Counted from the first letter of the stretch, positions 18,060 to 31,135 are shown. The stretch is DNA of 64,000 nucleotides from Streptomyces sp. Tue 6430 (GCA_021568835.1 JAKGSH010000010.1:2852001-2916000), one strand, 5' to 3'. The notes: generated by a model from the letters alone, not told the origin. A program made the numbers and translations.

Positions 18060-19615
18060 CAACCGAGTCCCACGTGTCCCACGCGGTCACGCCCCGCCGT
18101 ACATATCTGATCGGCCGCGCCCGGCCGAACGCGATCGTCGGCCGCAACCGCGAGTCCGGAGAGATCGCGCTCATCGTCGTCGGCGCGTTCCTCGGCATGA
18201 TGTGCGGGCTCCTCGTCCCCCTCCTGGCCCTGCGGATCGTGCTGCTCGCCGGCTTCCCGATGATCGCGATCGCCGTGGTCTACATGCCGTACAAGCACCG
18301 CACGTTCTACAAGTGGTTCGAGATCAACCGCAGTTACAAGCGCACCCTGCGCCGCGGCACGGTCTACCGCTCGGCCGTCATGGAGGCGGGCACCCGGATC
18401 GACGGGCAGGAGATCGAGATCGGCCCGCCGCCCGGCATCGGCCGGATCAACTGGCTCGCCGCCCCCTTCGGCCCCGACGAGATCGCCGTCCTGCTGCACG
18501 CCGACCGCCGTACGGTCACCGCGGCCATCGAGATCGAGGGGCCCGGCGTCGGCCTGCGCGACAGCGAGGACCAGGAGGCCCTCGTCGACCGCTTCGGCAC
18601 GCTCCTCAAGCACGTGGCCAACGGCGACGGCTTCGTCACCCGCCTCCAGATGCTCGCCCGCACCCTCCCGGCCGACCCCGACGCCCACGCCAAGGACGTC
18701 ACCCAGCGCGGCGACGACAAGGCCCTGCCGTGGCTGCAGTCGTCGTACGACCAGCTCCAGTCGATGGTGTCGACGAGCAGCGAGCAGCACCGCGCCTACC
18801 TGGTCGCCTGCATGCACTACACGCGCGAACTGGCCGCCGAGGCCAACGCCATGGCCCGCGCCGCCCGCCCGCAGAACGGCCGCAAGCTGGACCGCGACGC
18901 CGGTCTCGCCGTCGTCATGGCCCGCGAGCTGACCGACATCTGCTCCCGCCTCCAGGAGGCGGACATCCGGGTCCGCCAGCCCCTCGGCCAGGGCCGCCTG
19001 TCCTCGCTCGTCCACTCCATGTACGACCCGGACCACCCGATCGACCACATCCAGGCGATGACCCGGCGCAACGCCTGGCCGGCCGAACTGGACGCCATGG
19101 AGCCGACCTACCTCAAGGCCAAGACCCGCGAGTCCTCCACCCGTGCCCCCTGGTGCCACGCCACGGCCTGGGTGAAGGAGTGGCCGATGACGCCCGTCGG
19201 CGTCAACTTCCTGGCCCCGCTCCTCGTCCACACCCCGGACGTCATCCGCACGGTCGCCGTGACGATGGACCTCGAACCCACCGAGGTCGCCATCGAACGC
19301 ATGCTGACCGAGAAGACGAACGACGAGGCGGAGGCGAGCCGGGCCGCCAAGATGAACCGCACGGTGGACCCGCGCGACGTGGCCGCCCACTCCCGCATCG
19401 ACCAGCGCGGCGAGGACCTCGCGAGCGGCGCGGCCGGCGTCAACCTCGTCGGCTACATCACCGTCTCCTCCCGCAATCCAGAGGCATTGGCCCGCGACAA
19501 GCGGACGATCAGGGCGTCCGCGGGCAAGTCGTACCTCAAGCTGGAGTGGTGCGACCGAGAGCACCACCGCGCGTTCGTGAACACCCTCCCGTTCGCCACC
19601 GGCATCCGAAGGTAG
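18056..19615 (+). CDS. SCO6880-family conjugation-type protein
   Basis: 519 residues starting at TTG 18056 in a TTGA overlap. After a basic N-terminus (TPRRTYLIGRARPNAIVGRN) come two close membrane helices (about 38-82) and KHRTFYKWFEINRSYKRTL, the hallmark start of the SCO6880 family found in actinobacterial conjugative elements, comparable to PrgI/TcpE plus the N-terminal half of a VirB4. The large soluble remainder has no Walker motif of its own and probably forms one functional VirB4-type unit with the next gene (gap eight bases). Confidence 0.8.
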   Translation: MTTESHVSHAVTPRRTYLIGRARPNAIVGRNRESGEIALIVVGAFLGMMCGLLVPLLALRIVLLAGFPMIAIAVVYMPYKHRTFYKWFEINRSYKRTLRRGTVYRSAVMEAGTRIDGQEIEIGPPPGIGRINWLAAPFGPDEIAVLLHADRRTVTAAIEIEGPGVGLRDSEDQEALVDRFGTLLKHVANGDGFVTRLQMLARTLPADPDAHAKDVTQRGDDKALPWLQSSYDQLQSMVSTSSEQHRAYLVACMHYTRELAAEANAMARAARPQNGRKLDRDAGLAVVMARELTDICSRLQEADIRVRQPLGQGRLSSLVHSMYDPDHPIDHIQAMTRRNAWPAELDAMEPTYLKAKTRESSTRAPWCHATAWVKEWPMTPVGVNFLAPLLVHTPDVIRTVAVTMDLEPTEVAIERMLTEKTNDEAEASRAAKMNRTVDPRDVAAHSRIDQRGEDLASGAAGVNLVGYITVSSRNPEALARDKRTIRASAGKSYLKLEWCDREHHRAFVNTLPFATGIRR

Positions 19616-19623
19616 GGCTTTAC

Positions 19624-21048
19624 ATGCGGGACCCGATGTCCGTCCTCACCGACGCCTTCACGTCCTTCCTCTTCGGCAAGGTCGAGACCACCCGCCTGCC
19701 CGTCCGCACCTCCACCGGCCAGGCCCAGGCGGTCTACCTCCCGACCGCCGCCCCCGGCCTCGGCGACTCGGGCGTGATCATCGGCCGCGAGGTCTACTCG
19801 GGCAAGGGCTACATCTACGACCCCTTCCAGCTGTACGGCCAGCAGCTCCCGGCCCCGCACTGGCTGGTCCTCGGAGAGTCCGGCAACGGCAAGTCGGCCC
19901 TGGAGAAGACGTACGTCCTGCGCCAGTTGCGCTTCCGGGACCGCCAGGTGTGCGTCCTGGACGCCCAGGGCGAGGACGGCGTCGGCGAATGGAACCTCAT
20001 CGCGCAGGCGCTCGGCATAACCCCCATCCGCCTGGACCCGACTGCCGCCCTGGACCACGGCATCCGCCTCAACCCGCTGGACCCGTCGATCACGACGACG
20101 GGCCAGCTGGCGCTGCTGCGCACCATCGTCGAGGTCGCGATGGGCCACGGCCTGGACGAGCGCTCCGGCTTCGCCCTCAAGGTCGCCCACGCCTACGTCA
20201 ACGAGACGATCGTCGAACGCCAGCCGGTGCTCAGCGACATCGTCGAGCAGCTACGGCACCCCGAACCGGAGTCGGCCGAGGCGATGAACGTCGCCATAGA
20301 GGACGTACGGGCGTGGGGCCTGGACGTGGCACTGGTCCTGGACCGCCTCGTCGACGGTGACCTGCGCGGCATGTTCGACGGCCCGACGACGGTCGGCATC
20401 GACCTGGACGCCCCGCTCATCGTCTTCGACCTGTCCCACATCGACCGCAACTCCATCGCCATGCCGATCCTCATGGCGATCGTCGGCGTGTGGCTGGAGC
20501 ACACCTGGATCCGCCCCGACCGGAAGAAGCGCATCTTCCTGGTCGAGGAGGCCTGGCACATCATCAACAGCCCCTTCGTGGCCCAGCTGTTCCAGCGGCT
20601 GCTGAAGTTCGGCCGCCGCCTCGGTCTGTCCTTCGTCGCGGTCGTCCACCACCTGTCCGACGTGGTCGACGGAGCGGCGGCGAAGGAAGCCGCCGCCATC
20701 CTCAAGATGGCGTCGACCCGGACGATCTACGCCCAGAAAGCCGACGAGGCGAGGGCGACGGGCCGCGTGCTCGGCCTGCCCCGCTGGGCGGTGGAGATCA
20801 TCCCCACCCTCACCCCGGGCATCGCGGTGTGGGACGTCAACGGCAACGTCCAGGTCGTCAAACACCTGATCACCGAGACGGAACGCCCGCTGGTCTTCAC
20901 CGACCGCGCGATGACCCAGTCGTCGGCCGACCTCGCCGAGGACGACGCACTGCGCGCCGCGGAGCTGGAGCAGGAGCGGCGGGCGGCGGCCTTCGTGGAA
21001 CAGCACCTGCCCGACTTGGACGGCTCGTCCGAGTCCACGGTGGCGTAG
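19624..21048 (+). CDS. VirB4-like ATPase
   Basis: 474 residues. Walker A GESGNGKSALEKT (about residues 85-97) and Walker B KRIFLVEEAWHI (about 305-316) are clear, followed by FGRRLGLSFVAVVHHLSD and IYAQKADEARAT, conserved in VirB4/TraE/TcpF ATPases of the HerA-FtsK class. It lacks the usual VirB4 N-terminal domain, which the preceding SCO6880-family gene probably supplies. Such ATPases power assembly or transport in T4SSs. Confidence 0.9.
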   Translation: MRDPMSVLTDAFTSFLFGKVETTRLPVRTSTGQAQAVYLPTAAPGLGDSGVIIGREVYSGKGYIYDPFQLYGQQLPAPHWLVLGESGNGKSALEKTYVLRQLRFRDRQVCVLDAQGEDGVGEWNLIAQALGITPIRLDPTAALDHGIRLNPLDPSITTTGQLALLRTIVEVAMGHGLDERSGFALKVAHAYVNETIVERQPVLSDIVEQLRHPEPESAEAMNVAIEDVRAWGLDVALVLDRLVDGDLRGMFDGPTTVGIDLDAPLIVFDLSHIDRNSIAMPILMAIVGVWLEHTWIRPDRKKRIFLVEEAWHIINSPFVAQLFQRLLKFGRRLGLSFVAVVHHLSDVVDGAAAKEAAAILKMASTRTIYAQKADEARATGRVLGLPRWAVEIIPTLTPGIAVWDVNGNVQVVKHLITETERPLVFTDRAMTQSSADLAEDDALRAAELEQERRAAAFVEQHLPDLDGSSESTVA

Positions 21049-21065
21049 GCGCGGGAGGCGGCGCG

Positions 21066-22580
21066 ATGAGAGCGGGCGACCACCGCGGCCAGGACCGGAG
21101 ACAGGGCCGGAGTCAGGGCCAGGGGCAGGGTCAGGGAGGCGTCCCCGACGGCCTGCTGATCGGACTGCTCGCGTTCCTGCTCGGCATCACGCTGCTGGTG
21201 TGGACGGCGACGGGCCTCGCGGCCCTCTTCGCCCACGGCTCCTGGCCGGCCGGCGTCACCTTCCCCCGCACGCCCCTGGCCATGCGCCACCTCGTCGGCC
21301 GGCCGCACGACGTCGCCGGCGCCTGGCCGGCCGCCGACCCGTCGGCCCTCTCCGGCTACGGCCTGTTCTGGGGCCTGTTCATCGGCCAGGTGATGATCCT
21401 CCTGGTCCTCACGGTGTTCACGCTGGGCACGGTGGCGAGATGGCGGGCCGTACGGGCGGGTCGCGGGACGCGGCCCGGCCACGAGGTGCCCCTGCCGGCA
21501 CCGGTCCCGGAGCCGGCGGCCCGGTCGGCCCAGCACGAGGTGCCCACCCCCCGGACGGAACCCGCACCGCGGGCAGCGGAGCCCCTCCCCGTCGCCCCTG
21601 TCGCTCCCGTCGCCCGGACCGAACCGGCGGTCGGCCGGGAGGCGGCATCCCGTCCGGAGGGCGCGGTCCTCTACGCCGCGCCCGAGGTCCGCCACGCCGC
21701 CGCGGCCCAGGCCGCACGCGATGCCGAGGGCGCCGTCCTGGTCCTCACCTCGCGCCCCGCCCTCTGGCAGGACACCAAGGACGCCCGGGCCAAGCTCGGC
21801 CCGGTCCTCCTCTACGACCCCCTCCACCTCTGCGACACCCCGGCCCGCCTGCACTGGTCGCCCACGGCGGGCTGCGAGGACAAGGCGACGGCGGCCGCCC
21901 GCGCGAGCGCCCTCCTCACGCCCGTCCGGCCCACCGCCCGCCTGGACCAGGCAGTCACCGAGACCGCCGAGACGCTCCTGCGCAGTTATCTGCACGCCGC
22001 CGCCATCGACGGCCGCACCGTCCGTCACGTGCACCGCTGGTCCCAGGGCACCGCCCTCCAGGAAGCGGTCCGCACGCTGCGTACGAACCCGAAGGCCGCG
22101 GCCGGTTCCGCGGGCGAGCTGGAAGCCGCCCTCACGGCCCATCCCGAACGGCGCGACATCGCGCAGGAACTGACGACGCGTGCCCTGTCCGCCCTCTCGA
22201 CGGTGAACATCCGCGAGGCCTGCACTCCTCATCGAACTGACGCCCTCGCCTTGGATTCCTTCGTCACCGAAGGGGGAACGCTTTATGTGGTCGGTGAATC
22301 CATCGAGGACCCGAGGACCAGTCCCGGCGCGATGCCCTTCCTCACGGCCCTCGTCTCAAGCGTGGTCGAGCGCGGCCGGCGCGTGGCCGAACGGTCATCC
22401 TCCGGTCGGCTCGACCCACCACTGACCCTGATCCTGGACGACGTCGCGGCCGTGGCCCCGCTCGCCCAGCTCCCCGATCTCCTCGCCGAGGGCACCGGCC
22501 TCGGTCTTCCCACCCTGGCCCTGCTCCGCTCCCGTGAGCAGGCCCGGGCGCGCTGGCCCCACCGCGAACTGCCGGTGTGA
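21066..22580 (+). CDS. VirD4/TraG-like membrane protein lacking a recognisable Walker A
   Basis: 504 residues. Two N-terminal membrane helices (about 32-55 and 98-122) flank an external loop, as in TraG/VirD4 coupling proteins. A long Pro/Ala/Glu linker (about 135-210) follows. The C-terminal half keeps coupling-protein features: VLLYDPLHLCDTPARLHWSP, GGTLYVVGES, LTLILDDVAAVAPLAQLPD (Walker B-like) and EGTGLGLPTLALLRSREQAR (TraM-recognition/TraG_C type). The place where Walker A should be, before VLLYDPL, reads GAVLVLTSRPALWQDTKDAR with no GxxxxGK(S/T). Either it has lost ATPase activity or relies on the neighbouring ATPase. Confidence 0.8.
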   Translation: MRAGDHRGQDRRQGRSQGQGQGQGGVPDGLLIGLLAFLLGITLLVWTATGLAALFAHGSWPAGVTFPRTPLAMRHLVGRPHDVAGAWPAADPSALSGYGLFWGLFIGQVMILLVLTVFTLGTVARWRAVRAGRGTRPGHEVPLPAPVPEPAARSAQHEVPTPRTEPAPRAAEPLPVAPVAPVARTEPAVGREAASRPEGAVLYAAPEVRHAAAAQAARDAEGAVLVLTSRPALWQDTKDARAKLGPVLLYDPLHLCDTPARLHWSPTAGCEDKATAAARASALLTPVRPTARLDQAVTETAETLLRSYLHAAAIDGRTVRHVHRWSQGTALQEAVRTLRTNPKAAAGSAGELEAALTAHPERRDIAQELTTRALSALSTVNIREACTPHRTDALALDSFVTEGGTLYVVGESIEDPRTSPGAMPFLTALVSSVVERGRRVAERSSSGRLDPPLTLILDDVAAVAPLAQLPDLLAEGTGLGLPTLALLRSREQARARWPHRELPV

Positions 22581-22593
22581 CACCCGCGTCCGC

Positions 22594-23148
22594 CTACATC
22601 CGCCGCGTCCGCTCGAGGACGTACTCCAGCTCGCGGCCGCCGGAGTCCTCGGCCAGCGGCACGACGACCCCGCTCGGTACGAAGCCGGCCCTGCGGTAGA
22701 AGGTCCGGGCCCGGCCGTTGTCCTCGTGCACGATGAGCCGGACGCGTTCCAGCCCGCGTGACCACGCCCATTCGAGCCCGGCGTCGAAGAGCACCTCGGT
22801 CAGCCCGATCCCGCGGCACTCGGGCCGCACGAACACCCCGACGACATGCCCCTGCCGCCGCTCGACGGGAAAGCCCGCCCAGTCCTCGGTCCCGGCCTCC
22901 TCGACGAGCACGGTGAGCGTCCCCACCCACTCCCCGTCCGGTCCTTCGGCGACGATCTGCTGCGCCCGCTCGGCCCCTTCGGCTGCTCCCGCCGTCCGCT
23001 CCTGCCAGAAGGAGTCGGGCCTCGCCAGCCCCTGCTCGTACGTCTCCAGGAAGGCGAGGTGCGCGATCGGGTCCTGCAACGCCAGGAGCCGCAGCTCCTT
23101 CGCGGCCGGCCACTCGTCGGCGCGCACGGACCTGATCAGGTAGCTCAT
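22594..23148 (-). CDS. GNAT-family N-acetyltransferase
   Basis: 184 residues from ATG 23148. The acetyl-CoA pyrophosphate loop is seen as VVGVFVRPECRGIGLTEVLF (R-x-x-G-x-G/A form), and the C-terminal part VRLIVHEDNGRARTFYRRAG is the classic GNAT motif B. Substrate unknown. Longer in-frame starts run into the rRNA terminator region and are rejected. It is convergent with the T4SS-like operon (13-base gap). Confidence 0.9.
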   Translation of the reverse strand: MSYLIRSVRADEWPAAKELRLLALQDPIAHLAFLETYEQGLARPDSFWQERTAGAAEGAERAQQIVAEGPDGEWVGTLTVLVEEAGTEDWAGFPVERRQGHVVGVFVRPECRGIGLTEVLFDAGLEWAWSRGLERVRLIVHEDNGRARTFYRRAGFVPSGVVVPLAEDSGGRELEYVLERTRRM

Positions 23149-23221
23149 GGGGCCACCGTAGTACCGGGGCGCCGGCGCACTCACCCGAATAAACCCGCGC
23201 GGAAAGTTCCGTGAATGCAGA

Positions 23222-23250
23222 AAACCCCCGTGCCAGTGGCACGGGGGTTT
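23222..23250 (-). terminator. rRNA operon terminator
   Basis: The stem AAACCCCCGTGCC pairs perfectly with GGCACGGGGGTTT around a three-base loop. It lies just after the 5S rRNA in the direction of transcription and is followed by a short T run on the transcribed strand. Confidence 0.93.
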
Positions 23251-23262
23251 CCCGGAATGATT

Positions 23263-23381
23263 GTTCGGCGGCGTCCTACTCTCCCACAGGGTCCCCCCTG
23301 CAGTACCATCGGCGCTGTGAGGCTTAGCTTCCGGGTTCGGAATGTGACCGGGCGTTTCCCTCACGCTATAACCACCGAAAC
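23263..23381 (-). rRNA. rrf: 5S ribosomal RNA
   Basis: The minus strand begins GTTTCGGTGGTTATAGCGTG and ends in GAGTAGGACGCCGCCGAAC. Both ends and the internal CATTCCGAACCCGGAAGCTA are those of Streptomyces 5S rRNA (about 119 nt). Confidence 0.95.
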
Positions 23382-23469
23382 ACTATGAAACTGTGCAGCC
23401 GCACCACGCTCCGTGAGGAACGTGGGGCTGTTCGTGGTTTCAGAACCAACACAGTGGACGCGAGCAACT

Positions 23470-26590
<3,121 letters not shown>

Positions 26591-26910
26591 CCACAGATGC
26601 TCGCGTCCACTGTGCAGTTCTCAAACAACGACCAGCCACCCATCACCCCCCACCCACACGGGTCGGAGTGCACTGGGGCCGGCACTGAAGATCCAGACTC
26701 ATCGTCCGTACCCTCAGACACCCAACAGCGTGCCCGGCCGGCCCTCGTCCGGAGATCATGCGTTCCACGCCCCGAAGAGCAGTACTGGCAGCCTCCGACC
26801 CGATGAACCGGACCGAATAATCAACGTTCCACCCATGAGCAACCAGCATCAGACGTTCGCTGATGAACTGGCCTCTTACCTCACCCCGAAGGGGATCGGT
26901 GAGAAGTGCT

Positions 26911-28440
<1,530 letters not shown>

Positions 28441-29043
28441 AATGTTTACCCGTGATCGGGTGCACACATCACGAGAGCGGAACAGCCAGGCGGAATGAGC
28501 CCGGCCGTTCACAGCGTCCTCGCTGTGTTTTTTTCAAAGGAACCTCATCTCCGGCTATCACTGCCGGGGACGGGGTATCAACATATCTGGCGTTGATTTT
28601 TGGCACGCTGTTGAGTTCTCAAGGAACGGACGCTTCCTTCGTACTCACCCGAGAGACTCTCTCAGGCTTTCCTCCGGGCGCTTCCCTTCGGTCCTGCGTT
28701 TCCGACTCTATCAGACCGTTTCCCGGCCCGATTTCCTCGGCGCCTTCCAGGCTCCCGCTCTTTTCTCGCGGTTTCCTTTCCGGCGGTTCCGACTCTATCA
28801 GATCCTTTCGGTTCCGATTCCCCGTCAGAAGGGGTTTGCCTTCCCGGCTGTTGGGCCGTTCCGACGTCTCAAACCTTAGCGGATCCTCCCCGGCGAGCGC
28901 TAATCGAGCCGCCGGACCCACAGTGAATTGAATTCGGGCACGCCGAATAGAACCCCGCTGGGAGATCTTGCTTGAGTTTGTGTGCCGCTATTGCGGCGGA
29001 GATGCCACCGAAGAACCGTTACGGCCCCGCGGCAACCCGAAGA
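28441..29043 (-). other. rRNA operon leader and promoter region
   Basis: No coding sequence. The part nearest 16S carries the conserved actinobacterial pre-rRNA leader (CTTGAGAACTCAACAGCGTG on the minus strand), probably involved in RNase III processing and antitermination. Further upstream the region is A+T-richer than its surroundings and holds repeated promoter-like elements (see separate entries). An ORF across it on the plus strand (28383-28931) is a chance reading frame. Confidence 0.8.
28705..28820 (-). promoter_or_regulatory. Duplicated rRNA promoter-like elements
   Basis: On the minus strand CTGATAGAGTCGGAA occurs twice, with -10-like TAGAGT hexamers at 28705-28710 and 28792-28797. 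Each is preceded by an AATCGG-type sequence about 17 bp upstream, and TGA before TAGAGT forms an extended -10. A third -10-like TAAGGT lies at 28873-28878. Several tandem promoters are normal for Streptomyces rRNA operons; the individual assignments are inferred. Confidence 0.55.
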
Positions 29044-29072
29044 ACCTTACGGATCGGACAGAGGGCTGTCAA
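29044..29072 (-). promoter_or_regulatory. Strong consensus promoter of the rRNA operon
   Basis: On the minus strand TTGACA (29067-29072) and TAAGGT (29044-29049) are separated by exactly 17 bp, the best match to a housekeeping sigma (HrdB) promoter in the window. It lies about 600 bp upstream of 16S and starts only ten bases after the stop codon of the upstream marR gene. Confidence 0.85.
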
Positions 29073-29082
29073 GTGGCCCTTG

Positions 29083-29652
29083 TCAAGATCTTTGGTCCAG
29101 GTCGGTGAGGCGCCCGCCGGCGTCCGGCTGGGCGTGCTCCACCCGACGGAGGAGCCTGGTCAGGACATCACCGAGAGCCGTGCGGTCGTCGGCAGAGAGG
29201 TCCTGGAGGAGGTCCTCCTCGAAGACCGTCGCCAGTCGCATCGCCTCGAGCCACTTCTCCCTGCCCTCGGTCGTCAGCTCCACGATCACCCGGACCCGGT
29301 TGCTCTCGTCCCGCTGCCGGGTCACCAGACCTTCCGCGACCATGCGGTCGATCCGATGGGTCATCGCGGCCGGCGTCAGACCCAGTCGCTTGGCCAGCTC
29401 GCTGGGACCCATGCGATAGGGGGCGCCGGACAGGACGAGGGCCTTGAGGACCTCCCAGTCGGCGTTGCTGATGCCGAGGCCGGCGGTCTGGCGGCCGTAG
29501 GCGACGTTCATCCGGCGGTTCAGGCGGGAGAGCGCCGAGACGATCTGCTCGACCTGGGGGTCCAGGTCCCGGAACTCCCGCTGGTAGGCGGCGATCTGCT
29601 CTTCGAGGGTCGGCTCGCCGCCGATGCCCGTACTGCCGGGGGTGTCACCCAT
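29083..29652 (-). CDS. MarR-family transcriptional regulator
   Basis: 189 residues from ATG 29652. The winged helix-turn-helix is visible: MGPSELAKRLGLTPAAMTHR (recognition region) and the wing MVAEGLVTRQRDESNRVRVI, then ELTTEGREKWLEAM. It is divergent from an MFS transporter gene (129-bp spacer containing an A+T-rich palindromic site), the usual arrangement of a repressor controlling an efflux pump and itself. Its 3' end abuts the rRNA operon promoter on the same strand. Longer ORF calls that join it to sequence antisense to the MFS gene are artefacts. Confidence 0.93.
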   Translation of the reverse strand: MGDTPGSTGIGGEPTLEEQIAAYQREFRDLDPQVEQIVSALSRLNRRMNVAYGRQTAGLGISNADWEVLKALVLSGAPYRMGPSELAKRLGLTPAAMTHRIDRMVAEGLVTRQRDESNRVRVIVELTTEGREKWLEAMRLATVFEEDLLQDLSADDRTALGDVLTRLLRRVEHAQPDAGGRLTDLDQRS

Positions 29653-29710
29653 GGGCGTCAGTATCGCACGGGGCTCGTTCGCGTTGAAGTTCTTCGGAGT
29701 GTACTGTTTA

Positions 29711-29733
29711 GCTTCGAAATTTATCTTCGAAGT
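29711..29733. promoter_or_regulatory. Probable MarR operator in the divergent intergenic region
   Basis: Two copies of the palindrome TTCGAA (29714-29719 and 29727-29732) are 13 bp apart, about one helical turn, in AGCTTCGAAATTTATCTTCG and following bases. The sequence is strikingly A+T-rich for this genome and lies midway between the divergent starts 29652 and 29782. Confidence 0.65.
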
Positions 29734-29781
29734 CTTCGGTTCTAAGAACTGAGACTCACCAACTACCTGGAAGAGGTGAAC

Positions 29782-31068
29782 GTGACCAGGGCCATGGGCG
29801 CAGCGATGCGCCGGATCCACGTGGGCAACGCACTCAGCGCGTTCGGGCTCGGCTTCACCGTCCCCTACCTGTACGTCTATGTGGCGCAGGTGCGGGGACT
29901 CGGTGCCGTGACGGCGGGGCTCGTCCTCGCCGTGTTCGCCGTGGCCGCGCTGATCGTGCTGCCGTTCGCCGGCCGGGCGATCGTGCGGCGCGGCCCGTTG
30001 CCGGTGCTGATCGCCGCCCTGATCACCGCCGCGCTGGGCGCGCTGAGCCTGGGGCTCGCCGGCAGCGCCGCCGCCGTACTGGCCGCCGCGGCCGCGCTGG
30101 GGGCCGGGCAGGCCGTGATGCAGCCGGCGCTGGCCACGATGATCGTGGACTGCTCGACCTCGGAGACCCGGTCGCGGGCCTTCGCGACGCAGTTCTTCCT
30201 GCAGAACCTGGGGCTCGGCGTCGGCGGGCTCATCGGCGGGCATCTCGTCGACACCACGCGCGTGTCCTCCTTCACCCTGCTGTTCGCGATCGAGGCGGCG
30301 ATGTTCCTGCTGCTGGTCGTGGTGATGGCGAGCGTCCGGATGCCGCACTCGCCTCGGGTGGAGAGTGCTCCGCGGGGGTCGGCCAAGGGCGGCTGGAGGC
30401 AGCTGCTCGGCAACCGGGCCATGGTGCAGCTGTCCGTGCTGGGCTTCGTGCTGTTCTTCGCCTGCTACGGGCAGTTCGAGTCGGGACTCAGCGCGTACGG
30501 GGTGGAGGCCGCGGGCATCTCGACGTCCGCCCTCGGGACCGCTCTGGCCGCCAACACCGCGGTGATCGTCGTCGCACAGTTCGCGGTGCTGAGGTTCGTC
30601 GAGCGGCAGAAGCGGTCGCGGGTGATCGCGGCCGTGGGGCTGATCTGGGCCGTGGCGTGGGCCGTGGCGGGGTACGCCGGGCTCGGGAACGGCAGCCGGG
30701 AGATGGCGACGGCCGCGTTCGTGTCGACGTACGCGCTGTTCGGGCTGGGCGAGGCGATGCTGTCGCCGACGGTCGCGCCGCTGGTGGCCGATCTGGCGCC
30801 GGCCGGGCTCGCCGGGCAGTACAACTCGGCGTTCGCGCTGGTCAAGCAGTTGGCGCTGGCGGTGGGGCCGGCCGTGGGAGGGCCGATGGGCGCCTCGTTG
30901 CACGCGCCGTACGTCGTGACCTTCCTGCTGTTCTCGCTGGGGATCACGGTGCTCGCGCTGCGGCTGGGACGGCAGCTCACCCTCGTGCAGGATCAGCCGT
31001 GGATGGCGCGGAAGCGCGTGGTGGCCCGGGGCGGGGCCGCTGTGGAGCCAGTCGCCGCGGAGGCCTGA
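29782..31068 (+). CDS. MFS transporter (12-helix drug efflux type)
   Basis: About 428 residues. GTG 29782 is five bases after GAAGAGG; GTG 29776 is possible but overlaps that site. About twelve membrane helices are seen, with MFS features such as FAGRAIVRRGPLPVLIAALI (loop 2-3 region) and the second-half ALFGLGEAMLSPTVAPLVAD. Divergent MarR control suggests export of a toxic compound or antibiotic. Substrate not predictable. A 12-bp terminator follows. Confidence 0.92.
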   Translation: MTRAMGAAMRRIHVGNALSAFGLGFTVPYLYVYVAQVRGLGAVTAGLVLAVFAVAALIVLPFAGRAIVRRGPLPVLIAALITAALGALSLGLAGSAAAVLAAAAALGAGQAVMQPALATMIVDCSTSETRSRAFATQFFLQNLGLGVGGLIGGHLVDTTRVSSFTLLFAIEAAMFLLLVVVMASVRMPHSPRVESAPRGSAKGGWRQLLGNRAMVQLSVLGFVLFFACYGQFESGLSAYGVEAAGISTSALGTALAANTAVIVVAQFAVLRFVERQKRSRVIAAVGLIWAVAWAVAGYAGLGNGSREMATAAFVSTYALFGLGEAMLSPTVAPLVADLAPAGLAGQYNSAFALVKQLALAVGPAVGGPMGASLHAPYVVTFLLFSLGITVLALRLGRQLTLVQDQPWMARKRVVARGGAAVEPVAAEA

Positions 31069-31082
31069 GGTACACGGCGTGG

Positions 31083-31114
31083 AGGCGGCCGTCGTCGGGA
31101 GGCGACGGCCGCCT
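31083..31114. terminator. Terminator between convergent MFS and methyltransferase genes
   Basis: AGGCGGCCGTCG (31083-31094) pairs perfectly with CGACGGCCGCCT (31103-31114) around an eight-base loop. It sits between two convergent stop codons and can act in both directions. Confidence 0.88.
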
Positions 31115-31135
31115 TCCGCATGCCGGGGGCCTGGG

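Noticed and set aside
16836..18062. 408-codon ORF antisense to the VirB6-like gene
   Set aside because: The plus-strand gene has membrane helices and overlapping operon neighbours; the antisense product is a Gly/Asp/Val run.
28972..29745. 257-codon ORF antisense to the MarR gene
   Set aside because: The minus-strand MarR gene has a complete winged-helix domain; this frame has antisense composition.
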